Assembly (NCBI GenBank): GCA_021730935.1
Contig: JAKFYJ010000037.1
Coordinates: 1-39,168 of the forward strand
Direction: 5' to 3'
Origin: Elusimicrobiota bacterium
GTDB taxonomy: Bacteria > Elusimicrobiota > Elusimicrobia > 2-02-FULL-39-32
Length of the DNA: 39,168 nt
A program made the translations under genes and the position numbers. Below the pieces are notes generated by a model. The model was not told the origin of the DNA, did not search any database, and saw only the letters and a program-made list of their open reading frames with translations. Positions 8,715 through 20,064 of this stretch are shown piece after piece; position 1 is the first letter of the stretch; each line of letters begins with the position of its first letter.

Positions 8715-8945
8715 ATGGAAACAGCAACCAACGGTAAATCTCAAAAAAGTTTAGGCAACATCGTGAGCGAACTGGCCCAGACCCATGCCGAACTTTGGGA
8801 CCAGGAAGACCGCGCCCGTTCCAAGAATGACGCGGACGTGGTTCAAGCCAAACGAAACATCGACCGCCTCAACCAGAAACGGAACGACCTCGTTGAACAA
8901 GTGGACGAAATCGTCCTGAATTCCATCAAGGTGACTCATGGCTGA
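8715..8945 (+). CDS. Small helical protein, DUF4254-like
   Basis: The 76-residue protein is predicted to be almost wholly alpha-helical and charged, with no signal peptide or membrane segment. The pattern SELAQTHAELWDQED, then KRNIDRLNQKRNDLVEQVDE, resembles what I recall of DUF4254 proteins, which often sit beside GT9 genes. The function is not known. A strong ribosome-binding site, AGGAGG at 8704-8709, lies six bases before the ATG, unlike the overlapping starts around it, so it may be translated at a higher rate. It overlaps the next, related gene by 8 bp. Family assignment is by memory of the motif only. Confidence 0.6.
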   Translation: METATNGKSQKSLGNIVSELAQTHAELWDQEDRARSKNDADVVQAKRNIDRLNQKRNDLVEQVDEIVLNSIKVTHG

Positions 8946-9219
8946 AACGATCGGCTGGCTGACAGACAAGATCATCGTCTCGGAGCTTAAAATCCACCAC
9001 ACCGTCAAGCAGGTGGAGCGCCCCGACGCTTCGGACGATCACAAAATTTTCTGCCTCAAACGCATCTCCGTCCTCCAGGAACAGCGCAATGACCTCAAGG
9101 CAGAGCTGACTCAGCTCTTTGAGGATCTCCTCGCGGGAAAAGCGAAGATGAAAGTCTATCGGCAATTTAAAATGTATAACGATCCGAGGTTCCGCATCCC
9201 TTCCCCAAAAAAACCTTGA
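8938..9219 (+). CDS. Small helical protein, second DUF4254-like paralogue
   Basis: The 93-residue protein is helical and charged, with a basic C-terminal tail ending PSPKKP. It shares with its upstream neighbour the order of an EL..H segment followed about 25 residues later by LKRISVLQEQRNDL; the RNDL motif is identical in both. The two genes overlap by 8 bp, so the products may form a heteromeric helical bundle, which is an inference. No catalytic motif is apparent. Sitting between a heptosyltransferase and lpxK, it probably serves LPS or surface-glycan assembly. Confidence 0.6.
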   Translation: MAETIGWLTDKIIVSELKIHHTVKQVERPDASDDHKIFCLKRISVLQEQRNDLKAELTQLFEDLLAGKAKMKVYRQFKMYNDPRFRIPSPKKP

Positions 9220-10301
9220 GCTCATCCTTCGCCAAACGCTGGGAAACCCTCGTCACCTCTGAAGACCTGACCGTCTTCGAAAGCCTCATCAGGCTGTTCC
9301 TGAAAGGCGCCTCAAAAGTTTTTGCCTGTGTTTCTTCCCTCCGGAACTGGGGATATGAAGAATCGATTTTTAGCGTCCGGAAAATGAAAGTCCCGATCGT
9401 CTCCATCGGAAACCTGAGCCTGGGCGGCACGGGCAAAACTCAAATCGTCATCTGGTGCGCGGCGCGGCTCAAAGAGCGCGGACTGCGGACCGTGATCCTT
9501 TCCCGCGGATACGGCAGAAAGAACAGCCGCGAAGACATCAAGATCGTCTCCGACGAAAAAGGGATCATCGCAGGCGAAGACGAGTCCGGGGACGAGCCCG
9601 CCCTCATGGCCAGGCAGCTGCCGGGAACCCCGATCATTGTCGGCGCAGATCGGGCGCACGCGGCGCAGATCGCCATGGAAAGGTTTTCCCCCCAGGTCTT
9701 TCTCCTCGACGACGGCTTTCAGCGCAGATCGCTTGCGCGGGACCTGGACGTCCTCTGCCTGGACGAAAAAATGCTGGACGCGCCCCGCATTTTCCCTGAC
9801 GGCTTTTTGCGGGAACCCATCCGATCTTTCTCCCGCGCGCAGTTCGCCCTCATCAAAACTCAAAATGAAGAGCTTTACGCCGCGAAGTTCAGGGAGATTT
9901 TCAAATTTTATCCCACTCTCCCCTCCGCCGTTTTCACGTATCGGACGGACAACCTCCTGGACCACGTGACCGGAAGCATGGTCCAGATTTCCGCGCTCGC
10001 CAAGCGTCCGGTTTATGCTTTTTCGGGGATCGCCAACCCCAGGGATTTCGAACGCATCCTCAAAGACAGCGGCGCGGACCTGATCGCGCTCAAAATTTTT
10101 CCGGACCACCATCGTTTCACTCTCGCGGAACTCGACCGGATGGTGACGGAAGCGAGAGAGAGGAACGCGCTCATGGTCACGACCGAGAAAGACCGCATGC
10201 GGATTCCCAAAGGGGTCCCCGTCTGGTCCGTTCAAGTCTCCGTGCGCTGGCTGAGAGGCGAAGACGAATTTTTGAACGCCGTTTTAAATAAAATTCAATG
10301 A
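9216..10301 (+). CDS. lpxK: Tetraacyldisaccharide 4'-kinase LpxK
   Basis: The 361-residue protein phosphorylates the 4' position of the lipid A disaccharide, giving lipid IVA, at the inner membrane. The P-loop GNLSLGGTGKT is at 65-75, preceded by KVPIVSIG and followed by LSRGYGRK and DEPALMARQLPG, then LDDGFQRRSLARDLDVL, which carries the LpxK-specific DDGFQH-like motif. An N-terminal amphipathic region (about 20-45) should bind the membrane. The start is a TTG at 9216 overlapping the upstream stop. The length is slightly above the usual 330 or so. It directly precedes gmhB with an ATGA overlap. Confidence 0.92.
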   Translation: MSSSFAKRWETLVTSEDLTVFESLIRLFLKGASKVFACVSSLRNWGYEESIFSVRKMKVPIVSIGNLSLGGTGKTQIVIWCAARLKERGLRTVILSRGYGRKNSREDIKIVSDEKGIIAGEDESGDEPALMARQLPGTPIIVGADRAHAAQIAMERFSPQVFLLDDGFQRRSLARDLDVLCLDEKMLDAPRIFPDGFLREPIRSFSRAQFALIKTQNEELYAAKFREIFKFYPTLPSAVFTYRTDNLLDHVTGSMVQISALAKRPVYAFSGIANPRDFERILKDSGADLIALKIFPDHHRFTLAELDRMVTEARERNALMVTTEKDRMRIPKGVPVWSVQVSVRWLRGEDEFLNAVLNKIQ

Positions 10302-10840
10302 AAAATAAAGCGGTCATCATGGACCGGGACGGAACCCTTTTCCGGGACTCCAATTATCTCTCAAACCCCGACGGCATCCGCATCTACAAAGGCGTGCTCC
10401 CCGCTCTCAAGGCGCTCAAATCCCGAGGATGGAAACTCATCGTGGGAACCAACCAATCCGGCATCGGGCGCGGATATTTCGGGCATGACACGGTCCAAAA
10501 GATCCATGACCGGTTCACTTCGATTTGCCGCAAAAATTCCGTGAAGATCGATAAAATATATTATTGTCCCCACCGTCCCGACGAAAACTGCGAATGCCGG
10601 AAACCACGGTCCAAGATGATCCGCCAGGCGGAGAAAGAGTTCAACCTCGATCTTTCAAAATGCGTCGTGGTGGGCGACAAAAAGTGCGACATCGACTGGG
10701 GCCGGAACGCCGGCGCGAAAACCGTGCTCGTGATGACAGGCTATGGACGGAAAGCAAGCCCGGAAACCCGCAAGCGCGCCCATCATATTTCAAAATCACT
10801 CACTCACGCCGCAAAATGGATCCAAACCCATGAGCTATAA
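10298..10840 (+). CDS. gmhB: D,D-heptose 1,7-bisphosphate phosphatase GmhB
   Basis: The 180-residue HAD phosphatase removes the C1 phosphate of heptose 1,7-bisphosphate in ADP-heptose synthesis. The nucleophile and acid are D9 and D11 in MDRDGTL; motif II is GTNQSGIGRGYF and motif IV is VGDKKCDIDWGRNAG. The zinc loop C90-x-H92-x5-C98-x-C100 (CPHRPDENCEC) is diagnostic of the GmhB and histidinol-phosphatase group. The setting with a GT9 transferase and heptose kinase supports GmhB rather than HisB-N. The ATG overlaps the lpxK stop. Confidence 0.88.
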   Translation: MKNKAVIMDRDGTLFRDSNYLSNPDGIRIYKGVLPALKALKSRGWKLIVGTNQSGIGRGYFGHDTVQKIHDRFTSICRKNSVKIDKIYYCPHRPDENCECRKPRSKMIRQAEKEFNLDLSKCVVVGDKKCDIDWGRNAGAKTVLVMTGYGRKASPETRKRAHHISKSLTHAAKWIQTHEL

Positions 10841-11447
10841 CCCCGAACAAAATATCCGTGAAGTTTCCTGGCGCGAAAAATATCGCGTCCGCATGGGAGC
10901 GATCCTGGGCTTCCTCTTCATTTGGAGAGCCCAGCCGACGAACCTCCTCTTCCTGATCCTCGGACTCCTTGCCGCTCTCGCTGGAATTCTCCTCCGCCAA
11001 TGGGCCGCGGGGTGCCTGATCAAAAACGACGAGCTCGCCACGCAGGGCCCCTATGCGATTGTCCGGAACCCGCTTTATCTCGGAAGTTTTCTGGCCGCCG
11101 CGGGATGCGTCCTCACCATCACCTCCTTCCAGTCCCTCTTCACGCTCCGCGTCGGATATTTTGACCGGAGCCTGTTTTTTTGGGCCGGCATCTGGGTGTT
11201 CATGGATTCGGTTTATCTCCCCAAGATCCGGAAGGAAGAAGTCCTGCTCCATGACAAATTCAGGGAAAAATATTCCGAATATGCCGAAAGAGTCCCCGCG
11301 GTTTTCCCGAAACTCTCGCGCATCCCGCGGATGAACTTCTCCACCTTCAGCGTCGAGCGATGGAAGAAAAACAAGGAATATGGAAGCCTGATCGGATTCC
11401 TCGTGATCGCCCTTTTTCTCCTGATCCGTTATCACTTCTCCAGATGA
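10830..11447 (+). CDS. ICMT/PEMT-family integral membrane methyltransferase
   Basis: The 205-residue protein has about four or five hydrophobic helices and the S-adenosylmethionine-binding signature of isoprenylcysteine carboxyl methyltransferase relatives: GPYAIVRNPLYLGSFL at about residues 73-88, then ends with EEVLLHDKFREKYSEYAERVP, the conserved acidic/His part with the E..L.. F...Y..Y pattern. Bacterial relatives methylate varied small or lipid substrates, and few are characterised. The ATG at 10830 overlaps the gmhB 3' end by 11 bp. An LPS operon is not a typical place for this family, so a lipid A or core modification is possible but unproven. Confidence 0.8.
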   Translation: MSYNPEQNIREVSWREKYRVRMGAILGFLFIWRAQPTNLLFLILGLLAALAGILLRQWAAGCLIKNDELATQGPYAIVRNPLYLGSFLAAAGCVLTITSFQSLFTLRVGYFDRSLFFWAGIWVFMDSVYLPKIRKEEVLLHDKFREKYSEYAERVPAVFPKLSRIPRMNFSTFSVERWKKNKEYGSLIGFLVIALFLLIRYHFSR

Positions 11448-12226
11448 ACTTTAAACACATTTACCGCGCGTCCATAATCCTGATTTCATCAACGCTATTT
11501 CTGCCGTCTCTCCAGGCCGCGGTCCCCTGGAAACCGGGAGAAAAACTGACCTTCAACATCACGGTCGGATTCATCGCCGCGGGAGAGTCATCGCTGTCCG
11601 TCGGAGAAGTCCGGGACATAGAAATCTCAACGAACGGCGTCACAAAAAAATATCAGGCTTATCCCTTCGCGGCCGCCGCTCAATCCAATTCTTTCGTCGA
11701 TGTTTTTTTTAAAGTGAGAGATCAAAACGATTCCCTGCTCGATGTCGGCGGGCTTTTCACGCACCGCTTTGAACAGCATAACAACGAAGGAAAATATCAT
11801 TTGAATCAGACGGTGGAATATGACTGGATCAACAAACGGTTCAAGCAGACCGACAACGTTGAGGGACGCGCCCCCAAAATAGAGGAAGGCGACCTCCCCA
11901 TCCCCGTCGTGGACACGCTCTCCAGCCTCTATCTCGTGCGGACCCATGAACTCAAAGTGGGCGGCGAAATTTCCATCGACGTTCATTCCGGGCGTATTTA
12001 TCCCCTCGTGGTGAAAGTGCTCAAGCGGGAAACCGTGAAAGTGCCTGCCGGAAAATTCGATTGTTTCCTGATCGAGCCCTTTTTGAAAGAAAAAGGCATT
12101 TTTATACAGAAAGGGAAAAAATTGCAGGTGTGGCTCACCGCGGACGAAAAAAAGATGCCGGTCAAGATGCAGGCCGAAATCTTCATCGGCCACGTCAAGG
12201 CGGAGCTTGCGGATTATCGTCAATAA
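11444..12226 (+). CDS. DUF3108 exported protein
   Basis: The 260-residue protein starts at an ATG overlapping the preceding stop (ATGA). A signal peptide (hydrophobic 8-22, cleavage after LQA near residue 25) precedes AVPWKPGEKLTFNITVGFIAAG, the characteristic opening of DUF3108 proteins. The remainder is beta-rich, with ETVKVPAGKFDCFLIEP and VWLTADEKKMPVKMQAEI, also typical. Family members are periplasmic or outer membrane-associated beta-barrel-like proteins of unknown role. It is the last gene of the first LPS segment; 21 bases and a promoter separate it from the heptose kinase. Confidence 0.8.
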   Translation: MNFKHIYRASIILISSTLFLPSLQAAVPWKPGEKLTFNITVGFIAAGESSLSVGEVRDIEISTNGVTKKYQAYPFAAAAQSNSFVDVFFKVRDQNDSLLDVGGLFTHRFEQHNNEGKYHLNQTVEYDWINKRFKQTDNVEGRAPKIEEGDLPIPVVDTLSSLYLVRTHELKVGGEISIDVHSGRIYPLVVKVLKRETVKVPAGKFDCFLIEPFLKEKGIFIQKGKKLQVWLTADEKKMPVKMQAEIFIGHVKAELADYRQ

Positions 12227-12235
12227 GAATATAAT
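12207..12235 (+). promoter_or_regulatory. Promoter before the heptose kinase gene
   Basis: TTGCGG (12207-12212), a 17-base spacer and a perfect TATAAT (12230-12235) lie partly inside the 3' end of the DUF3108 gene. The hexamer ends 13 bases before the ATG at 12248, so the transcript would start about 6 bases before it. No Shine-Dalgarno is visible in the AT-rich gap. A second TATAAG at 12236 could be an alternative. Confidence 0.5.
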
Positions 12236-12247
12236 TATAAGATTATT

Positions 12248-13230
12248 ATGAAACCCATTTCCCACGAATATCATCGCCTGATCGACGCCTTCTCCAAAAC
12301 GAAAGTCCTCGTGATCGGAGACCTCATGGTGGACCGCTTCATCCGCGGCAAAGTCACCCGCATTTCCCCGGAAGCGCCCGTGCCCGTGGTCCTGGTCAAA
12401 GACGAATCGGATCTTCCGGGAGGCGCAGGAAACGTCATCATGAACCTGGCTTCGCTGGGCGCCCAGGTGTCCTGCGCAGGAATCGTCGGACGGGACGCGG
12501 TGGGAGAGAACCTCCTCTCAAAATTCCGCGAAAAGGGCATTCTGACCCAGGGCGTTAAATCCGATCCCGCCCTCACCACCATTTTAAAAACCCGGGTGAT
12601 CGCGGAACATCAGCAGGTCGTGCGCTTCGACCACGAAAATGCGTCCCCCATGCCGCACCGCATCCAGGAAGAGATCCTGGGCAATCTCCCCGAGATGATC
12701 CGTCAGACCGACGGCGTCATCCTCTCCGATTACGGCAAAGGCATGATCACGAAAGCCGTTCTCACCGAAGCCATCCGATGCGCGAAAAAATATAATAAAC
12801 CCATCTGCGTGGACCCGAAACTCGAACATTTCCTCTCTTATCGCAACGTCACCTGCATCACCCCCAACACCGGCGAAGCCCTGGGCGGCATGCATCGCCT
12901 CAAGACCGCGAACAAGGAAGATTTCATTCAGCTCGGCAAAGACATTTTGAAAGCCCTCAACTGCAAATCGGTTCTGATCACCCAGGGTGAGGAAGGCATG
13001 ACGCTGTTCGAGAAAAAGCGCATCACGCACATCCCCGCGAAAGCCCAGGAAGTGTTTGACGTGACGGGCGCGGGAGACACCGTGATTTCAGTTTTGACTT
13101 TGTCCCTCGCCTGCGGAGCGGACCTGGTTCACGCCGCGACCCTCTCGAATTTGGCCGGAGGCATCGTGGTGGGCAAACTGGGCACCGCCACGGTCAGCCA
13201 GAATGAGCTCAAAACCGCTTTAAAACTTTT

Positions 13231-13234
<4 letters not shown>
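12248..13234 (+). CDS. hldA: Heptose 7-phosphate kinase (HldA / RfaE domain I)
   Basis: The 328-residue PfkB-family sugar kinase has VIGDLMVDRFIRGKVTRISPEAPVPV near the N-terminus, typical of RfaE/HldE domain I, LPGGAGNVIMNLASLG for substrate binding, LSDYGKG at 159-165, and the catalytic DVTGAGDT with base D277. It makes heptose 1,7-bisphosphate, the substrate of GmhB encoded in the same window. The cytidylyltransferase-like domain II of HldE is absent, so ADP-heptose synthesis must use a separate HldC-type enzyme, not in the window. The gene overlaps kdsB by ATGA. Confidence 0.88.
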
Positions 13235-16380
<3,146 letters not shown>

Positions 16381-16384
<4 letters not shown>

Positions 16385-16629
16385 AATGCCCTTCCTGCAA
16401 CGCAGAAAACAAAGACAATGCCGCCGCCTGCAAAAAGTGCGGAGGCCCCTTCGTCGTTCAGGCGCTTTATTCCCCGTCCAAAGAGTGGCACATCAAAACT
16501 CTGGGGATCATTTATGGCGCGCTCATATTCGTCTTCTTCTTCCTGAACTGGGTGCTCAAACCCTATATGCGCCAGATTCCGCCCGAAGTGACGCCCTGGC
16601 TCCATAAAGGCCAGGACATCCACAAATAG
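16381..16629 (+). CDS. Small zinc-ribbon membrane protein
   Basis: The 82-residue protein opens with a zinc ribbon, CPSCNAENKDNAAACKKC (C3-x2-C6 and C17-x2-C20), followed by a single hydrophobic helix at about 41-57. The remainder is a short polar tail. Similar zinc-ribbon/one-helix proteins are common but without assigned function. It is sandwiched between kdsA and kdsD, with a 4-bp overlap upstream and an 8-bp gap downstream, so it is co-expressed with the Kdo genes. A role at the membrane in Kdo or LPS synthesis is only an inference from position. Confidence 0.75.
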
Positions 16630-16637
16630 GATAAAAA

Positions 16638-17627
16638 ATGCCAGACACGTCTTCCGCGTCCATTTTGCGACGGGCCAAATCCGTTTTGCTGATTGAATCC
16701 CAGGCCGTTCGGGACCAGATCCGGCATCTGGACCGCGGATTCCAAAAAGCCGTTGAAGTTTTTCACAACGCAACTTTGCTCGGCGGGCAAGCGGTGGTGA
16801 TGGGCATGGGAAAATCGGGGCTGATCGGCCGAAAAATTGCGGCCACCCTTTCTTCCACGGGAACCCCCTCCATCTTTTTTCATCCCGCCGAAGGCCTTCA
16901 CGGCGACCTGGGCATGATCCGCTCATCCGACGCGGTGCTCGCGCTCTCCCAGTCCGGAGAAAGCGATGAACTGAAAAAAATTATTCCGGTTTTAAAACAA
17001 AGGAATCTCCCCCTTGTGGCCATGACCCAAAGCGCCTCTTCCCGCCTCGGACGGATGGCGGACATCGTGATCATCACCAAAGTGAGAAAGGAAGCCTGCC
17101 CCATGAATTTGGCTCCCACCGCTTCAACGACCGCGATGCTGGCCCTGGGCGACGCTCTGGCGATGGCGCTCATGGATAAAAAGAATTTCAATTATAAGGA
17201 TTTTGCGAAACTCCACCCGGGAGGAGCCCTCGGAAAAAAACTCACCCTGACCGTCGAGGAAGTGATGCGGAAAGGGAAAGACAACCCCATCGTCAAAGTG
17301 GGCGCGACCGTGAGACAAGCGCTTCTGGAAATGACCCGCACGCGCCTGGGCGCGGCCAACATCGTGGACAGAAACGGAACGCTCGCCGGATTTTTCACCG
17401 ACGGAGATTTGAGACGGAAACTCCAGAAAAATTCCAGGTTATTAGATTTGAAAATCGAACAGGTCATGACCCGCGCCCCCAAGACCGTTCAGCCGGAACA
17501 AGTCCTCCATGAAGCGCTCGCGCTCCTCAAAAGTTTCGGCATCGACAACATCCCCGTGGTGAACGGCCAGGGCAAACCCGTGGGCATCCTGGACGAGCGC
17601 GACCTGCTCGCCGAAGGCATTTCATGA
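16638..17627 (+). CDS. kdsD: Arabinose-5-phosphate isomerase (KdsD/KpsF)
   Basis: The 329-residue protein interconverts ribulose 5-phosphate and arabinose 5-phosphate, the first step to Kdo. The SIS domain spans about 30-190 with VVMGMGKSGLIGRKIAATLSSTGTPSIFFHPAEGLHGDLGM and LALSQSGES; HPGGALGK follows at about residues 194-201. Two CBS domains fill the C-terminus (about 210-329), the last ending GILDERDLLAEG. Length and layout match KdsD/GutQ. The ATG has an AGGA a few bases upstream. It overlaps the kdsC fusion gene by 4 bp. Confidence 0.94.
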   Translation: MPDTSSASILRRAKSVLLIESQAVRDQIRHLDRGFQKAVEVFHNATLLGGQAVVMGMGKSGLIGRKIAATLSSTGTPSIFFHPAEGLHGDLGMIRSSDAVLALSQSGESDELKKIIPVLKQRNLPLVAMTQSASSRLGRMADIVIITKVRKEACPMNLAPTASTTAMLALGDALAMALMDKKNFNYKDFAKLHPGGALGKKLTLTVEEVMRKGKDNPIVKVGATVRQALLEMTRTRLGAANIVDRNGTLAGFFTDGDLRRKLQKNSRLLDLKIEQVMTRAPKTVQPEQVLHEALALLKSFGIDNIPVVNGQGKPVGILDERDLLAEGIS

Positions 17628-18727
17628 TCCCGAAAAAAATTCTCGAGCGCGCAAAGAAAATAAAACTCCTCGTTTTCGACGTGGACGGCGTGCTCACGGG
17701 CGGCGAAATCATCATCCTGGACAACGGCCAGGAAATCAAAATCTGGAGCGTCAAAGACCGCATGGGTTTTGCCATGCTCAAACACAGCAAGTCCGGCATC
17801 AAGATGGCCTGGCTGACCGCGCGAAAATCCGATCAGGTGCAGAAGCGCGGCGAAGAGATCGGCGTCCACTATATCCGGCAAGGCCTCAAGGACAAATGGG
17901 CTGAGCTTCAGGCCATCGCCGCGGAATTGAATCTCAAACCTTCAGAAATCGCCTATTGCGGCGACGATTATGTGGATTACAAAGCCATGAAAAACGTCGG
18001 ACTCGCCGTCTGTCCGCCGGACACGCCTGAACTCCTGAAAAAAATATGCCATTATCAAACCAAAGCGGAAGGCGGCAAAGGCGTGGCCCGCGAAATGATC
18101 GAAATCCTGCTTCACGCCCAGAATCACTGGAAAAAAACCATGGAACCTCTTTTGAGTTTTCTCGTGATCGCCGGCCTCAGCCTGTTCATCTCCGCCTGTT
18201 CCCCCTCTCAAAAAGCGCCGCTCGAGATGGTGGAAAAGCCGGACCAGTGGGTGGAACAGTTCAAGATCACGGAAACCCAGGCCGGCATTCCTGTCTGGAT
18301 CCTCAACAGCGAGATCGCGCAAATTTATAATAAACAGAAAAAAATCACGCTCGAAAATTTTAAAATTGAGTTCATGGACGTGAAATCCAAACGCAAAAGC
18401 AATTCCAAAGAAGACCTCACTCTCGTTAAAAAGAATCTCACGACCAATGCCCAGCTGGAAGCGCCCAAAGGCGAAGTGAACACCGAAACCAAGGACCTCT
18501 CGGCCTGGGGCGGCGTGAAAGTGGAAACGCAGGACGGGACCACGCTCACTTCGGAACGGCTCCAATATTCAACGAAAACCCAGAAGATCACGACAGAATC
18601 CGCCGTCAAAATTGTCCGCAAAGATTCCATATTGATCGGCGAAGGCATGGAAGCCTCCCCGGACTTGAGCACCGTGAAAATCCTTCGGCACCAGGCCTCC
18701 ATTTATCCCAAGAACATCACCCAATGA
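17624..18727 (+). CDS. kdsC-lptC: Fused Kdo-8-phosphate phosphatase KdsC and LPS export protein LptC
   Basis: The 367-residue reading frame joins two neighbours usually encoded separately. Residues 10-165 are KdsC, a capless HAD phosphatase: D19 and D21 in FDVDGVLTGG, LTAR at 65-68, K90 and CGDDYVD with D114-D115. From M173 a signal-like helix (175-190) ends in a lipobox ISAC with C192, and 195-367 is a beta-rich LptC domain with the repeating pattern of LptC/OstA proteins (EAPKGEVNTETKDLSAWGGV). A run of seven A at 18131-18137 lies just before M173; one base fewer would end KdsC at TGA 18153-18155 and leave LptC starting at ATG 18140. So it is either a true fusion or two overlapping genes with one indel. 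KdsC-LptC order and flanking kdsD and lptA match E. coli. Confidence 0.85.
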   Translation: MIPKKILERAKKIKLLVFDVDGVLTGGEIIILDNGQEIKIWSVKDRMGFAMLKHSKSGIKMAWLTARKSDQVQKRGEEIGVHYIRQGLKDKWAELQAIAAELNLKPSEIAYCGDDYVDYKAMKNVGLAVCPPDTPELLKKICHYQTKAEGGKGVAREMIEILLHAQNHWKKTMEPLLSFLVIAGLSLFISACSPSQKAPLEMVEKPDQWVEQFKITETQAGIPVWILNSEIAQIYNKQKKITLENFKIEFMDVKSKRKSNSKEDLTLVKKNLTTNAQLEAPKGEVNTETKDLSAWGGVKVETQDGTTLTSERLQYSTKTQKITTESAVKIVRKDSILIGEGMEASPDLSTVKILRHQASIYPKNITQ

Positions 18728-19344
18728 TGTCCGCCAAGCGCTTTTTTATGTTCCTGACCGCGGTCACAGCCGGACAAATTTTATGCGCTTCTCCCTCAAC
18801 AAAAAAAATCGACGCCAAAGAACTTTCCCGAGGGCCCCTGAACCTCTCGGCCGATGAAACCATCTCCAAAGATCACGGGCGCATCATCGAGTCCGCAGGC
18901 CACGTCAAAGTGAAATATCTCATGGAGAACGGAGACACGCTGGAATCCTCCTCGGGTTTCGCGAAATATGACCATGAGCTGAGTTTGGGCGAAGTCTGGG
19001 GAAACCCCGATGCCTATTGGTTCCGAAGCAAATCCAGCGAACCCGCAACCCGTCTGCTCGCGCAAAAAATAACGCTTAAAATCAAAGACTCCGAACTCTT
19101 CGCCACCGGAAACGTTTCCGTCATCCAGGCTTCCAGCACGCTCACGGCGGAAAAAATTTCTTATTCCAACCTCGAGAAAAAGCTCACCGCCATTGAAGGC
19201 AACCCCGAATTCAACATCGCCCAGGCCAACCATAAAACGCGCATCTCGGCGCAGACGATTGAAGCCTTCACGGAGAAAAAAGAAATTCATTTCGCGGGCA
19301 AGGTCCACGGCAGGGTGCTCCTGAAGGACGAAAAACCTCAATGA
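18724..19344 (+). CDS. lptA: LPS transport periplasmic protein LptA (OstA-like)
   Basis: The 206-residue protein has a hydrophobic N-terminal signal (about 6-22) and then the repeated short beta-strand pattern of the OstA/LptA jellyroll: LNLSADETISKDHGRIIESAGHVKV, LFATGNVSVIQASSTLTAEKISYS, IHFAGKVHGRVLL. LptA forms the periplasmic bridge that carries LPS from LptC to LptD. It overlaps both lptC and lptB by 4 bp. Identity between strands is low but the position in kdsC-lptC-lptA-lptB makes it secure. Confidence 0.88.
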   Translation: MMSAKRFFMFLTAVTAGQILCASPSTKKIDAKELSRGPLNLSADETISKDHGRIIESAGHVKVKYLMENGDTLESSSGFAKYDHELSLGEVWGNPDAYWFRSKSSEPATRLLAQKITLKIKDSELFATGNVSVIQASSTLTAEKISYSNLEKKLTAIEGNPEFNIAQANHKTRISAQTIEAFTEKKEIHFAGKVHGRVLLKDEKPQ

Positions 19345-20060
19345 TCCTCAAAGGCCAGGACCTCAAAAAATCATACGGCCAGAGGCAAGTCTTGAACGGC
19401 GTCCACGTTTCCGTCTCAAGCGGAGAAATCGTGGGCCTGCTCGGCCCCAACGGCGCAGGAAAAACCACCACGTTTTATATGATCGTGGGCATGGTGAGAT
19501 GCGATGACGGATCCGTCACGCTCGACGAAAAAGAAATTTCGCGCCTGCCCATGTATCAGCGCGCGCGCCTGGGCATCGGTTATCTCCCCCAGGAACCCAG
19601 CATCTTCCGAAAACTCACCGTCGAAGACAATTTGAGGATCATCCTTGAGACCCTTGACCTCTCTCCCAAAGCCCAGCGCGAAAAAGAGGACAGCCTCCTT
19701 GAAGAAATGGGATTGATCGACAGAAAGTCCCAGATCGCGGCCACCCTTTCCGGCGGAGAAAAGCGGCGGCTTGAAATCTGCCGAGCTCTTTTGACCGACC
19801 CCAAATTTTTGCTCCTCGACGAACCCTTCGTCGGCATCGACCCCATCACCGTCTCAGAACTTCAGGAAACGCTCCAGCGCCTGCGCTCCAAGGGCTTGGG
19901 CCTCCTCATCACCGACCACAATGTCCGCGAAACGCTCGAGATCATTGACCGCGCCTATATCCTTTATCAGGGCAAAGTGCTCCTCGAAGGCGACGCCAAG
20001 GCCCTTGCGGAAAGTCCCGAAGCCCGCCGCGTTTATCTCGGCGAAGAGTTTGAAATTTAA
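19341..20060 (+). CDS. lptB: LPS export ABC transporter ATPase LptB
   Basis: The 239-residue nucleotide-binding subunit has Walker A GPNGAGKT at 35-42, Q-loop YLPQEPSIF at 81-89, signature LSGGE at 136-140, Walker B LLLDEP at 157-162 and the switch His H192. Particularly LptB-like are GYLPQEPSIFRKLTVEDNL and LTDPKFLLLDEPFVGIDP. It would energise LPS extraction with LptF/LptG, which are not in the window. The last 24 bases, including the stop, are repeated exactly 811 bp downstream at 20848-20871, beyond the toxin-antitoxin cassette; the ancestral gene probably ran straight into hpf. Confidence 0.96.
   Translation: MILKGQDLKKSYGQRQVLNGVHVSVSSGEIVGLLGPNGAGKTTTFYMIVGMVRCDDGSVTLDEKEISRLPMYQRARLGIGYLPQEPSIFRKLTVEDNLRIILETLDLSPKAQREKEDSLLEEMGLIDRKSQIAATLSGGEKRRLEICRALLTDPKFLLLDEPFVGIDPITVSELQETLQRLRSKGLGLLITDHNVRETLEIIDRAYILYQGKVLLEGDAKALAESPEARRVYLGEEFEI
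20037..20060 (+). repeat. 24-bp direct repeat, left copy (lptB 3' end)
   Basis: Begins CTCGGCGAAG and ends GAAATTTAA, including the lptB TAA stop. An identical copy is at 20848-20871. The pair brackets the Phd/VapC cassette exactly; bases outside the pair do not match. Confidence 0.95.
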
Positions 20061-20064
20061 CCCC

